Part shown: one piece after another, positions 27,051 to 36,159 of the stretch
Layout of the letters: the number at the start of each line of letters is the position of its first letter
Position numbering within the stretch: position 1 is the stretch's first letter
From: Acidimicrobiaceae bacterium
GTDB taxonomy: Bacteria > Actinomycetota > Acidimicrobiia > Acidimicrobiales > Aldehydirespiratoraceae
Length of the DNA stretch: 64,000 nucleotides
Direction of reading: 5' to 3'
Assembly: GCA_009842325.1 (NCBI GenBank)
Contig: VYFQ01000002.1
Coordinates: 124,001-188,000 of the forward strand
Made by a program: the position numbers and the translations under genes
The notes under the pieces: model-generated
Told to the model about the DNA's origin: nothing
Database searches by the model: none
The model's input: only the letters and a program-made list of their open reading frames with translations

Positions 27051-27908
27051 TCAGCCGGATGTGTCCTGCTGGCGCAGGAAGCGCTCGAACTCGGCGCCCA
27101 GATCGTCGGGGCTGGGGACGCTGCGCTTGGCCCGGGCGTCGGCTCGGGCCTCGAGGCGCTTCACGTAGGCCACCACGTCGTCGTCGGAGTCCATGGCGTC
27201 GTTGACCCGCTGCTCCCACTCCGCAGCGGCCTCGTCGAGCTCGGACCAGCCGGTGGGCAGCCCTGTCACCCGCTCGAAGCGCTCCAGCAGGGCGCGGGCC
27301 CCCTTGGGGTTCGGCGCGCCCGAGACGTAATGGGGCACCGCCACCCGCAGCGACACGGCTGGAATCCCGAACCTCTCGAAGCGCTCGTGTAGCACACCCA
27401 CTATCCCGGTCGGGCCCTCGTAGGAGGGCCGGTCCAGGCCCCAGGCCTTGGCCAGGCCCGAGTCGGTAGTGGAGCCGGTCACCCCGAAGGGGCGGGTATG
27501 GGGAATGTCGGCGATGTGCGCGCCCACCGTCACCAGCGCGGCGGCACCGCTTCGCTTCGCCAGATCGACGACGACCTCGGCGTAGGAACGCCATCTCAGC
27601 TGCGGCTCCGCGCCCACCACCAGCACCAAGTCGTGGCGGGCATCCGGCGGGCGCAGCACGTGCACGTCGTTGGAGGGCCACACGATGTCACGCCGCTCGT
27701 CGCGCAGGCGGATGGTGGGCCTCTGCTCGGCGAAGTTGAAGAACTCCTCGGGGTCGATGTGCGCCACCCTGATCGAGTCGCTGCGCTCGCTCAGCCACTC
27801 GAGGGCGCCCGTCGCCGCCCCGCCCACGTCGAACCAGCCCTGGTAGGCCGTCACCAGGATCGGCGAACGGAGATCGGGCAGCGTCGCCTCCCAGACCAGG
27901 TAGCTCAC
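27051..27908 (-). CDS. PAC2-family protein (proteasome assembly chaperone-like)
   Basis: 285 residues from GTG 27908. The PAC2 fold is recognisable from LRSPILVTAYQGWFDVGGAATGALEWL at the start, PRARHDLVL-like VVGAEPQLRW in the middle and the glycine-rich TVGAHIADIPHTRP. Actinobacterial PAC2 proteins are widely conserved next to housekeeping genes; their exact client is not settled. The C-terminal 60 residues are charged and helical. Divergent from the leuA leader. A longer upstream extension is possible but not conserved-looking. Confidence 0.82.
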   Translation of the reverse strand: MSYLVWEATLPDLRSPILVTAYQGWFDVGGAATGALEWLSERSDSIRVAHIDPEEFFNFAEQRPTIRLRDERRDIVWPSNDVHVLRPPDARHDLVLVVGAEPQLRWRSYAEVVVDLAKRSGAAALVTVGAHIADIPHTRPFGVTGSTTDSGLAKAWGLDRPSYEGPTGIVGVLHERFERFGIPAVSLRVAVPHYVSGAPNPKGARALLERFERVTGLPTGWSELDEAAAEWEQRVNDAMDSDDDVVAYVKRLEARADARAKRSVPSPDDLGAEFERFLRQQDTSG

Positions 27909-28015
27909 TCCCCAAGCATGGCGCGGATTGCACCCGGAACGCACGCCCAGTACCGGGATGCCCGCCGTGGTCGTCGCCGAGGTGTTGGACGCGAGCGCCG
28001 AGAGGGCTAGTGTTG

Positions 28016-28057
28016 ATGACCGTGACCACCTTCGCCGACCTCCTGCTTCTCGTGTAG
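28016..28057 (+). CDS. leuL: leuA leader peptide (four consecutive Leu codons)
   Basis: Short ORF MTVTTFADLLLLV with codons CTC-CTG-CTT-CTC in a row, 105 bp upstream of leuA and on the same strand. Its stop codon is the first base pair of a strong hairpin. This is the classical architecture of transcription attenuation: ribosome stalling on Leu codons when leucyl-tRNA is low would change folding of the RNA behind it. Leader peptides of this kind are known before leuA in Streptomyces and corynebacteria. Confidence 0.7.
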   Translation: MTVTTFADLLLLV

Positions 28058-28112
28058 GCGAGCGCCACATATCGGTGCTCGCCGATCCCCTCGTGCCTCT
28101 GGCCGGGGGGAT
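28057..28112 (+). promoter_or_regulatory. Attenuator-like hairpins between leader peptide and leuA
   Basis: The first stem pairs GGCGAGCGCC (28057-28066) with GGTGCTCGCC (28074-28083), ten pairs with one G-U, around a 7-base AT-rich loop. The second pairs ATCCCC (28085-28090) with GGGGAT (28107-28112) and is followed by TTTGTGCTTGTT. The first hairpin begins at the leader stop codon, so a ribosome there would melt it. Which form terminates is inference. Confidence 0.55.
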
Positions 28113-28161
28113 TTGTGCTTGTTGGGACCCGAACCCGACCACCCCGCCAAAGGACAAGACG

Positions 28162-29895
28162 ATGCCAACGCCAAAGACAATGCCGTTCACCAAGTACCGG
28201 CCCTACCCCGGAGTAGAGCTGGCCGACCGCACCTGGCCCGACCGCCGGATCACCAAGGCGCCACTGTGGTGCTCGGTCGACCTGCGGGACGGCAACCAGG
28301 CCCTGGTCGACCCCATGGACATCCCCCGCAAGCAGCGCATGTACGACCACCTCGTAGACATGGGCTTCAAGGAGATCGAGGTGGGCTTCCCGGCCGCATC
28401 CCAGCCCGACTTCGACTTCTGCCGCAAGCTCATCGAAGAGGACCTGATCCCCGACGGCGTCACCATCCAGGTGCTCACCCAGGCCCGCGACGAACTCATC
28501 GAGCGCACCTTCGACGCCGTGGCCGGGGCGCCCCGGGCCATCGTGCATCTCTACAACTCCACCTCCGTCACCCAGCGACGGGTGGTGTTCCGCACCGACC
28601 GGGCCGGCATCGTCGAGATCGCGGTCAACGGCGCCGAACAGTGCATGCGCGGCTTCGACCGGGCCCGGAAGGCCGGCGACGCCGACGGCATCCGCTTCGA
28701 GTACTCGCCGGAGAGCTACACCGGCACCGAGCCCGACTTCACCGTGGAGGTGTGCGAGGCGGTCATGGACGTGATCGGCCCCACCCCCGACTGGCCCCTG
28801 ATCCTCAACCTGCCGGCCACCGTGGAGATGTCCTCGGCCAACATCTACGGCGACATGATCGAGCGCTTCCACCGCGACATCCGCGACCGTGACTCGATCG
28901 TGCTGTCGCTGCACCCCCACAACGACCGGGGCACCGCGGTGGCCGCGGCCGAGTTCGGGATCATGGCCGGCGCCGACCGGGTGGAAGGCACCCTGTTCGG
29001 CAACGGCGAGCGCACCGGCAACGTGGACGTCGTCACCATCGCCCTCAACCTGTTCACCCAGGGTGTCGACCCCGAGCTCGACATCAGCGACATCGAGGAG
29101 GCTCGCCGGGTGTTCGAGTACGCCAACCGGATGACCGTGCCCGAGCGCCACCCGTACGCGGGCGACCTCGTATACACGGCCTTCTCCGGCAGCCATCAGG
29201 ACGCCATCAAGAAGGGCATGGCCGCCATCTACGACGTGGCCCCGGGCGAGTCCCTGGTAGGGGAGTACGACGTGTGGGACGTGCCCTACCTGCCCGTCGA
29301 CCCCCGACACCTCGGCCGCAGCTATGAGGCGGTCGTGCGGGTCAACAGCCAGTCGGGCAAGGGCGGCGTGGCCTACGTGCTGCTGCACGAGTACGGCCTG
29401 GACCTTCCCCGGGGCCTGCAGGTGGACTTCTCAAAGCAGATCCAGACCGTCACCGAGGACACCGGCACCGAGATCACCTCCTACGAGATCCATCGCCGGT
29501 TCATGTCCTCCTACGTGGAGCCGGAGCGGCCCTGGGTCGAGTTGATCGGCCATCGGGCCACTACCGACACCATCGGAGAATCCCGAACCGATCTCGAGGC
29601 CCGGCTGCGCGTCGCCGGCGAGGAGCGCACGATCGCCGGGACCGGCAACGGGCCCATCGACGCCTTCGTGACCGCCCTTCAGGCCAACGGGCTATTCGCC
29701 GGCAAGATCCACGACTACTACGAGCACGCCATCGGCACCGGCAGCGACGCCACCGCCGCGGCCTACGTCGAAGTCGACACCGGTGACCGCTACACCACCT
29801 GGGGGGTGGGCCTGCACGAGTCGATCGTGTCGGCCTCGCTGCGAGCCGTGGTCAGCACCATCAACCGCATGCACGCCGCCGGGATCCTCAGCTGA
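28162..29895 (+). CDS. leuA: 2-isopropylmalate synthase
   Basis: First committed enzyme of leucine biosynthesis: condenses acetyl-CoA with 2-oxoisovalerate. 577 residues, the long actinobacterial type with a C-terminal leucine-binding regulatory domain (about residues 430-577). Landmarks are WCSVDLRDGNQALVDPM near residue 34, the metal-binding LSLHPHNDRGTAVAAAE and GTLFGNGERTGNVD. ATG 28162 is chosen over ATG 28180 because AAAGGA lies seven bases upstream. Probably controlled by leucine both allosterically and by the leader described above. Confidence 0.96.
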   Translation: MPTPKTMPFTKYRPYPGVELADRTWPDRRITKAPLWCSVDLRDGNQALVDPMDIPRKQRMYDHLVDMGFKEIEVGFPAASQPDFDFCRKLIEEDLIPDGVTIQVLTQARDELIERTFDAVAGAPRAIVHLYNSTSVTQRRVVFRTDRAGIVEIAVNGAEQCMRGFDRARKAGDADGIRFEYSPESYTGTEPDFTVEVCEAVMDVIGPTPDWPLILNLPATVEMSSANIYGDMIERFHRDIRDRDSIVLSLHPHNDRGTAVAAAEFGIMAGADRVEGTLFGNGERTGNVDVVTIALNLFTQGVDPELDISDIEEARRVFEYANRMTVPERHPYAGDLVYTAFSGSHQDAIKKGMAAIYDVAPGESLVGEYDVWDVPYLPVDPRHLGRSYEAVVRVNSQSGKGGVAYVLLHEYGLDLPRGLQVDFSKQIQTVTEDTGTEITSYEIHRRFMSSYVEPERPWVELIGHRATTDTIGESRTDLEARLRVAGEERTIAGTGNGPIDAFVTALQANGLFAGKIHDYYEHAIGTGSDATAAAYVEVDTGDRYTTWGVGLHESIVSASLRAVVSTINRMHAAGILS

Positions 29896-29935
29896 TCGCG
29901 AACGCGGTGCCGGCCGCGGCGGGCAGACTGGGGCC

Positions 29936-30916
29936 ATGTCCTTCTCGCTGATCCGCTTCAACTTCGTGTCGCCCGACCCCACCGACGGTGAGGCGATGAG
30001 CGACCGGTACCGGGCCGGGCTGGAGATCGCCCGCTACGCCGACAGCCACGGCTTCAACATCGTGTCGCTGGAGGAGCATCACAGCAGCCCCATGGCCTGG
30101 AGCCCGACGCCTCTGCTCAACGCGGCCATGATTCTGTCGAGCACCGACAACCTCATGGTCACCATCTCCGCGCTGCTGCTGCCCCTGCACGACCCGATCC
30201 GGGCCGCCGAGGACATCGCGGTCATCGACCTGGTCAGCCCGGGCCGGCTCGTGATCGTCACCGGCCTCGGCTACCGACCGGTGGAGTACGCGGCGATGGG
30301 CAAGGAGTGGAAGCGCCGCGGCAAGGTTCTCGACGAGGCGCTCGAAGTGATGCTCACCGCCTGGAAGGGCGAGCCCTTCGAGCACAACGGTGAGACCGTG
30401 CAGGTGCTGCCCATGCCTCGAACCCGGCCCCATCCCATGGTGCTGGTGGGCGGATCGTCACCTGCGGCCGCCCGGCGGGCCGCCCGGCTCGGCCTGCCCA
30501 TGCAGCTCCCCGGCCAGTTCCCCGAGATCGAGGCCCTCTACTACGCCGAGTGCGAGCGCCATGGCACGGCCGGCTTCTGCATCGCGCCCGACGACGTCGT
30601 GATGCTCAACGTGGCCGAGGACCCCGACCGGGTGTGGGCCGAGCACGGCGAGTGCTTCATGCTCGAGGCGATGACCTACAAGGGCTGGCAGCCCCCGGGG
30701 CAGACCTCGGCGGTGTGCTCCAAGGCCACCACCGTCGAGGAGCTGCGAGCCGAGGGCATCTACCGGGTGCTCACGCCGAGCGAGGCGGTGGACTTGGCCC
30801 GCAGCACCGGAACGCTCGCCCTCCACCCGCTGGTGGGCGGCATGCCGATCGACGAGGCCTGGTCGAGCGTCCAACTGACGGCCGAACAAGTACTGCCCGC
30901 TCTGGCAGACTCATAG
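29936..30916 (+). CDS. Luciferase-like (LLM) flavin-dependent monooxygenase
   Basis: 326 residues of the bacterial-luciferase TIM-barrel family: LEIARYADSHGFNIVSLEEHHSSPMAWSPTPLL at the start, SALLLPLHDPIRAAEDIAVIDLVSPGRLVIVTGLGYRP and PMVLVGGSSPAAARRAARLGL. Uses reduced FMN or F420; which one cannot be told from sequence. The window encodes two more LLM proteins and cofC, so an F420 link is possible. Substrate unknown. 40 bp downstream of leuA. Confidence 0.88.
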   Translation: MSFSLIRFNFVSPDPTDGEAMSDRYRAGLEIARYADSHGFNIVSLEEHHSSPMAWSPTPLLNAAMILSSTDNLMVTISALLLPLHDPIRAAEDIAVIDLVSPGRLVIVTGLGYRPVEYAAMGKEWKRRGKVLDEALEVMLTAWKGEPFEHNGETVQVLPMPRTRPHPMVLVGGSSPAAARRAARLGLPMQLPGQFPEIEALYYAECERHGTAGFCIAPDDVVMLNVAEDPDRVWAEHGECFMLEAMTYKGWQPPGQTSAVCSKATTVEELRAEGIYRVLTPSEAVDLARSTGTLALHPLVGGMPIDEAWSSVQLTAEQVLPALADS

Positions 30917-30952
30917 AGCGCACAGGACCGCGCCCGCTATCGGAGGCGTCCC

Positions 30953-31732
30953 ATGGACTACCAGAACTTGCTGTACAAGCGTGACGACCGCTACGTGACG
31001 ATCACGCTCAACCGGCCCGAGCGGCGCAACTGCCTGTCGTCGGAGATGCTCGCCGAACTCGACGGGGCCCTGAGGGCCACCGGCGCCGAAGGCGACGTTG
31101 CCGGGGTTGTGCTGGCCGCCAACGGGCCGGTGTTCTCCTCCGGCCACGACCTGGCCGAGATGGCCGAGATGACCGAGGCCGACCTGCGAGAGCTGTTCGC
31201 CCTTTGCACCTCGGCCATGACGGCCATGGCCGAGGTCCCGCAGGTGGTGGTGGCCAAGGTTCACGCCCTGGCCACCGCGGCCGGCGCCCAGCTGGCGGCC
31301 AGCGCCGACCTGATCGTGGCCAGCACCGAGGCCGCCTTCGCCACCCCCGGCGGCAAGGGAGGGCTGTTCTGCCACACCCCGATGGTGGCGGTGGCCCGGC
31401 CTCTGGGTCGCAAGCGGGCTGTGGAGATGGCCCTCACCGGCGACACCGTTGACGCGGCCACTGCGCTCGAGTGGGGGCTCGTCAACCGGGTGGTGCCGCC
31501 GGAGGAGCTTGACGAGGCCACCATGGACCTGCTGGGCCGGGCCACCCGGGGCAGCCGCTACGCCAAGGGCATCGGCAAGCAGACCCTCTACGCCCAGATG
31601 GACATGGCTGTCGACGATGCCTACGAGCTGGCCATGGACGTGATGGCGACCAACGCGGCCCGCGGCGACGGCGCCGAGTGGCCCAAGGCCTTCATCGAGA
31701 AGCGCCGCCCCGTCTGGACCCACACCGGCTAG
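30953..31732 (+). CDS. Enoyl-CoA hydratase/isomerase family protein
   Basis: 259 residues of the crotonase fold. The first oxyanion-hole segment is FSSGHDLAEMAEM, close to the ECHDC3-like subgroup; the second is VHALATAAGAQLAASADLIVAS. At the usual catalytic Glu positions it has Ala/Gln (AAGAQLAAS) and Gly/Lys (GGKGGLFCHTP), so ordinary hydratase activity is doubtful and a decarboxylase, thioesterase or other crotonase reaction may apply. GGAGG six bases before ATG supports the start. Confidence 0.87.
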   Translation: MDYQNLLYKRDDRYVTITLNRPERRNCLSSEMLAELDGALRATGAEGDVAGVVLAANGPVFSSGHDLAEMAEMTEADLRELFALCTSAMTAMAEVPQVVVAKVHALATAAGAQLAASADLIVASTEAAFATPGGKGGLFCHTPMVAVARPLGRKRAVEMALTGDTVDAATALEWGLVNRVVPPEELDEATMDLLGRATRGSRYAKGIGKQTLYAQMDMAVDDAYELAMDVMATNAARGDGAEWPKAFIEKRRPVWTHTG

Positions 31733-31765
31733 CCCGCCGGAGCGTGCCACGGCGGCCGCGGACGG

Positions 31766-33103
31766 TCAGCGGCCGTCCACTGACCAGTGCCAGGGCTCGC
31801 TTGGGAGGTTCTTGAGACCGAACTGGGGGGCGAGACGCTGGAGCGCCTGGAACACAGCGCTGTTGCGGCTGGTAATGAGCCGGCCGTTGTTCGTCAGGTC
31901 GATGGCCAGGCCCCTCTCGTGGTTGCTCCGGCCCGGCCGAGCGGTGGGGGGCCGGCAGGTGCTGGAAGGCTTGCTCCAGATCTCCCATTCGGACGTCCCG
32001 CAGTTGGACCGGCGCAGGTTGATCTGCTCCCGGGCGGTCCGGTATCCCCAACCGCCCAGGTTGAAGCCCTCTGCCTCCATGGCTGCGACCAGGCCGTCGA
32101 CCGCTTCCGCAATCTGTTCATGCACCTCGAAGCCGCGCACCCACACGAGCGGCAGGTCCGAATCGGACGGATCCACCGACTCGGCCAGCTCCCGTCCCTC
32201 AGCCGCCTCCCGCTCGGCCCTGAGACGGGCCTCCTCGGCTCTACGCCTAGCCTCCTCCGCCCGGCGGCGGGCCTCCTCCTCGGCCCGCTGGCGGGCCAGC
32301 GCGTCGGCGATCCGGCGTTCGGCTGCCTCGATCTCCGCGGCCAAGTCCGCGTCCAGCTGCCTGATCGTCTGGACCTCGTACAGGCGCCTCTCGACGCGCT
32401 CCTCGGCCGCCACCGACAACTCGGCCTCGCGGTCGACGGCCGTTCGTAGGTCGGCGAGGATCAGGGCCGCCGCCCGGCGGTGAGCCTCGGCCGCGTCAGC
32501 CGCCTCGACGGCTTGGAGCCGCCAGCGCTCCAACTCCTCGCCTATCCGGCGCAACTCGTCGATGTCGTCGATCCGGCTGCCGGTGGCGAACCCGGCCAGT
32601 GCTTCCTCCCGGGCGTTCTGCCACGGGTCGGAGCCGAGCACGCTGAACGTTCCGGTCGGCGCCTGGAAGGAGACGTACGACTCGATCACCGCCTCTCGCA
32701 GACCCTCCTGGGTGGCGAGCAGTTCGTCTTCAAGTTCCGAGATCCTGGCTTCGGCCTCCCTCACGATGGCCTCGGCGTCCATCACGGCCCGCTCGGCCTC
32801 GTCGAGGGCCGCCTGCTGGGCGTCAACCGACGCCTGGGCCTTGTTCAGCGCGTCGATCAAGTCCTCGGCCTCGGCCGTAGCCGCGTCGAGGCTTCCGGCC
32901 GCGGCCTCCGCCGCCTTGTCCAGCTCCTCGCGCTGGGCCTTGGTGTCCCTGACGACCTGCCGGCCCTGCCTGATGATCTCCTCGTCACTCTGGGCGGAGG
33001 CGGACCCCGCCGCGGCCGCCACCGTCAACAGGAGCGCGAGCACGGCCAGCCCGCGGCGCCGGCGGGCCGGACGGAACGAACGGCAGGGGGATCTCACGGT
33101 CAT
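31766..33103 (-). CDS. Secreted coiled-coil M15 (VanY-type) peptidase
   Basis: 445 residues from ATG 33103; an in-frame TTG at 33124 is possible. A basic start plus hydrophobic core (RRRRGLAVLALLLTVAAAAGSASA) is an export signal. Residues about 45-310 are a long coiled coil rich in Ala, Glu and Arg, with RAEEEARRRAEEARRRAEE repeats. The C-terminal 130 residues are a D,D-carboxypeptidase-like domain with zinc motifs SNHERGLAIDLT and EPWHWS. Coiled coil plus cell-wall peptidase is like the EnvC/PcsB and RipC organisation, but with an M15 domain. Likely trims peptidoglycan at the surface or septum. Confidence 0.88.
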   Translation of the reverse strand: MTVRSPCRSFRPARRRRGLAVLALLLTVAAAAGSASAQSDEEIIRQGRQVVRDTKAQREELDKAAEAAAGSLDAATAEAEDLIDALNKAQASVDAQQAALDEAERAVMDAEAIVREAEARISELEDELLATQEGLREAVIESYVSFQAPTGTFSVLGSDPWQNAREEALAGFATGSRIDDIDELRRIGEELERWRLQAVEAADAAEAHRRAAALILADLRTAVDREAELSVAAEERVERRLYEVQTIRQLDADLAAEIEAAERRIADALARQRAEEEARRRAEEARRRAEEARLRAEREAAEGRELAESVDPSDSDLPLVWVRGFEVHEQIAEAVDGLVAAMEAEGFNLGGWGYRTAREQINLRRSNCGTSEWEIWSKPSSTCRPPTARPGRSNHERGLAIDLTNNGRLITSRNSAVFQALQRLAPQFGLKNLPSEPWHWSVDGR

Positions 33104-33199
33104 GGTGTTGTCACCGCCCGCCAAGAACCGCGCCCAAGCTACCAGGGTGGGTGACCCGACAGCGGGCGTGCGGCGGACGGGGGCGGTTAGCGTGCACGC

Positions 33200-34213
33200 G
33201 TGCAGCTAGGCCTGACGCTGGGTTACTGGAGCCGGGCCATGCCCGACGGTGTGGTGGAGTTGGCCGCCGCCGCTGAGCGGGCCGGGTTCGACGCGGCCTG
33301 GACCGGAGAGTCCTGGGGCTCCGACGCGTTCTCGCCGCTCGTGCTGATCGCCGCGGCCACCGAGCGGATCCGGCTCGGCACCGGCGTCGCGCAACTCGCG
33401 GCCCGGACCCCCACGGCCACAGCCATGCACGCCATCACCCTCGACCACATATCCGGAGGGCGGGCGATCCTCGGGCTGGGCGTCTCCGGACCCCAGGTGG
33501 TGGAGGGTTGGTACGGCCAGCCTTCGGAGCGGCCTCTGGCCCGCACCCGCGAGTACGTCGAGATCCTGCGGCGCGTCTTCGAGCGCAGCGGTCCACTCGA
33601 ATTCGCCGGGGAGCACTTCCAGCACCCCTACACCGGTCCGGGCGCGGAGGGCCTCGGCAAACCGCTCAAGGTCATGACCCACCCACTGCGACCCATCCCG
33701 ATCTGGATCGGGGCCGAGGGACCCCGCAACGTGGCCCAGACCGTCGACATCGCCGACGGATGGCTCCCGCTGTACTACTCGCCGATGCGTCCCGAGGTGT
33801 ACGCCTCGCAGCTGGCCGCCGCCCCGGAGGGCTTCGAGATCGCGGTGCACACGACGATGAGGGTGTGCGACCTCGGCAGCATTGCCGACGCCCTCTGGCC
33901 GGTGCGAGCCAGCCTGGGCTTCTACATCGGCGGCATGGGGGCCGAGGGTCAGAACTACCACACCAAGCTGATGGCCCGGATGGGATACGAGGAGGCGGCC
34001 CACGAGGTCCAGCGGCTCTTCCTTGAGGGGCGCCGGGACGACGCCATCGCGGCCGTGCCCGAGGAGTTCGCCGATGAGATCTCGCTGGTCGGCCCGGTCG
34101 GGCGCATCCGGGAGCGGCTGCAGGCCTGGGAGGAGTCGCCGGTCACGATGCTGAACGTGGCCGCCCGTTCCGAGCAGGAGTGCCGGCAGGCGGTGGAGCT
34201 CGTCAAGGGCTGA
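33200..34213 (+). CDS. F420-dependent LLM-class oxidoreductase
   Basis: 337 residues from GTG 33200. N-terminus QLGLTLGYWSRAMPDGVVELAAAAERAGFDAAWTGESWGSDAFSPL and the ISGGRAILGLGVSGPQVVEGWYG block are typical of the mycobacterial Rv3520c-like F420 group. PIPIWIGAEGPRNVAQTVDIADGWLP is also characteristic. Probably a hydride-transfer enzyme using F420H2, consistent with cofC at 42545. Substrate unknown. Divergent from the M15 peptidase. Confidence 0.88.
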   Translation: MQLGLTLGYWSRAMPDGVVELAAAAERAGFDAAWTGESWGSDAFSPLVLIAAATERIRLGTGVAQLAARTPTATAMHAITLDHISGGRAILGLGVSGPQVVEGWYGQPSERPLARTREYVEILRRVFERSGPLEFAGEHFQHPYTGPGAEGLGKPLKVMTHPLRPIPIWIGAEGPRNVAQTVDIADGWLPLYYSPMRPEVYASQLAAAPEGFEIAVHTTMRVCDLGSIADALWPVRASLGFYIGGMGAEGQNYHTKLMARMGYEEAAHEVQRLFLEGRRDDAIAAVPEEFADEISLVGPVGRIRERLQAWEESPVTMLNVAARSEQECRQAVELVKG

Positions 34214-34247
34214 GACGCCCCGCCAGTCTGGTTCCCCGGCGTGTGTC

Positions 34248-35462
34248 TCAGTGCCGGTAGGGGATGGGCATCGACGCGCTGGGAGGCGGAGTCGTCTTGA
34301 TGTCCGGCGGCGGCGCGTTCCACTCCGGGTACTTGCGCACCGCGTTGGCCCGGTACTTCTCGGTGGAGTGCACCCGGTCTGGGTCGAACTCCGGGATCAC
34401 CTGGTCGCCGAAGATCTCGATCATCTCGAGGATCTCCTCGTACTCGAAGCCCTCGTTGGGCAGGCCGAACACCAGCTGGTCGGTGCCCACGGCCACATAC
34501 GACTTCTCCAGTTGCTCGCACACCTCCTCGGGCGTGCCGCACAGCATGTAGCCGGCGTCGATGGCGAAGTCGAGGGTGGCCTCGTCGGGCAGGCCGGTGG
34601 GCGGCTCGGGCCAGGTGGGCGCGCCCTCCCGCTTGGGGATGGTGTCGTGGTACAGACACACCATCGAGTAGAGGTAGCCCCGGCCGTGCATCAACGCGAT
34701 CTCCCGGGCCCGGTCGCGGTCCTCGAGGCAGATGACGGCGTTGGTCATCATCACGTTGTCGTTCATGTAGGAGCCGTGGGGCTCGGAGCACTCCGCGACG
34801 GCCTCCTTGTAGCTGTCGATGCGGCCCTTGAGGGCGGGAGCGGGCTCGAAGTTGAAGGCGATGGCGCCGATGCCCATGCTGCCGGCAGTGGCGAACGTGG
34901 CCGGGTTGCCGCAGGCCACCCACAGCGGCGGGTGGGTGCCGTCGAGGGGCTTGGGGAGGATGTTGTGGTTGGGCGGCACGTGAAAGTGCTCGCCCTCGTA
35001 GGAGTAGTCCCGCTGGGCCCACATGCGGGGGATCTCGGCCATCACCTCGTTCCACATGGCCTTGGTCTCGGAGGTGACGGTGCTGTTGAAGGTGGCCACC
35101 TCGTGGCTGCCCGCGCCCCGGCCAGTGCCGAACTCGAAGCGTCCCTCGCAGAAGTGGTCGAGCATGGCGGCCCGCTCGGCGATGCGAACCGGATGCTCCT
35201 TGGTGGTGGGCAGGCTGGTGATGGCCGTGCCCAGGTGGATGTATTCGGTCTGGGCCGCGATCCAGCCGATCATCACCTCCGGTGCCGACATGTGGCTGTA
35301 CTCGGTGAGACAGTGGTGCTCCCCGAACCAGGCGAACTTCCAGTTGTGCTTGTCGGCCAGGATCGGGTACGACGCCTCGCGCATCAGCATGAGGTGCTCG
35401 TGCTCGGGGATGTGCGCCGAGGGGCCCGGTATGTAGCCGTTCTGGAATATCCCGAACTCCAT
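34248..35462 (-). CDS. Luciferase-like (LLM) flavin-dependent monooxygenase
   Basis: 404 residues, longer than most LLM proteins. MEFGIFQNGYIPG, FAWFGEHHCLTEYSHMSAPEVMIGWIAAQTE and CEGRFEFGTGRGAGSHEVATFN are luciferase-like signatures. The C-terminus carries an extra Pro-rich tail. Similar proteins are annotated as alkanal or alkane monooxygenases, but no specific substrate is indicated. Divergent from the methyltransferase that follows. Confidence 0.88.
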   Translation of the reverse strand: MEFGIFQNGYIPGPSAHIPEHEHLMLMREASYPILADKHNWKFAWFGEHHCLTEYSHMSAPEVMIGWIAAQTEYIHLGTAITSLPTTKEHPVRIAERAAMLDHFCEGRFEFGTGRGAGSHEVATFNSTVTSETKAMWNEVMAEIPRMWAQRDYSYEGEHFHVPPNHNILPKPLDGTHPPLWVACGNPATFATAGSMGIGAIAFNFEPAPALKGRIDSYKEAVAECSEPHGSYMNDNVMMTNAVICLEDRDRAREIALMHGRGYLYSMVCLYHDTIPKREGAPTWPEPPTGLPDEATLDFAIDAGYMLCGTPEEVCEQLEKSYVAVGTDQLVFGLPNEGFEYEEILEMIEIFGDQVIPEFDPDRVHSTEKYRANAVRKYPEWNAPPPDIKTTPPPSASMPIPYRH

Positions 35463-35560
35463 GGACCCTCCCTGGGTGGATGGCAGGCAGTAGGCGGCTG
35501 TCGGCAGTGAGGCTAACGGACAGAACCATTGCCCTGGTCGGCCCAGTTAGGGTCGGCGAG

Positions 35561-36154
35561 GTGAACCGGTGGTGGGAGATCGGCGGCGCGGCCCACGGCG
35601 GCGTCTACGACGACCGCTGGCGGCGCATGGAGGCCAGGGGTGAGTGGGTCCACGGTGAGGCGGACCTGGTGAGCTGGTTCGAGCCGGCCTCGGTGCTGGA
35701 TGCCGGCTGCGGCACGGGCCGGGTCGCCATCGAGCTCGACCGCCGGGGCATCGACGTCGTGGGCGTGGACCTCGACACCCGCATGCTGGAGGAGGCCCGC
35801 AGCAAGGCCCCGCATGTTCCGTGGATCCTGGGCGACCTCGCCGATGTGGAGATCACTGCGCCCGGCGCGGTCGAAGGGAGGCGACAGTTCGACCTGATCG
35901 TGCTGGCCGGCAACGTCATGGTGTTCGTGGAGATCGGCACCGAGGCGGCGATCGTGGCCAACATGGCCAGCCACCTGGGTCCGGGCGGGCGGCTGGTGTC
36001 CGGCTTCCGCTTGGGGCTCAGCCCGCTGACCTTTGATGACTACGACCGGTTCGCGGCCAGCGCCGGCCTGGAGTTGGAGTACCGCTGGACCACCTGGGAC
36101 CGCGAGCCCTTCGACGGCGGCAGCTACTCGGTGACGGTCCACCGCCGGCCGTAA
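35561..36154 (+). CDS. Class I SAM-dependent methyltransferase
   Basis: 197 residues from GTG 35561 (MNRWWEIGGAAHGG); an in-frame ATG at 35480 would add 27 residues that look non-conserved. Motif I is VLDAGCGTGRVAIEL, the acidic residue in VVGVDLDTRMLEEA, and IVLAGNVMVFVE is motif post-II. Substrate unknown; small size suggests a metabolite or natural product rather than RNA. It ends five bases before the next gene. Confidence 0.88.
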   Translation: MNRWWEIGGAAHGGVYDDRWRRMEARGEWVHGEADLVSWFEPASVLDAGCGTGRVAIELDRRGIDVVGVDLDTRMLEEARSKAPHVPWILGDLADVEITAPGAVEGRRQFDLIVLAGNVMVFVEIGTEAAIVANMASHLGPGGRLVSGFRLGLSPLTFDDYDRFAASAGLELEYRWTTWDREPFDGGSYSVTVHRRP

Positions 36155-36159
36155 GACGT

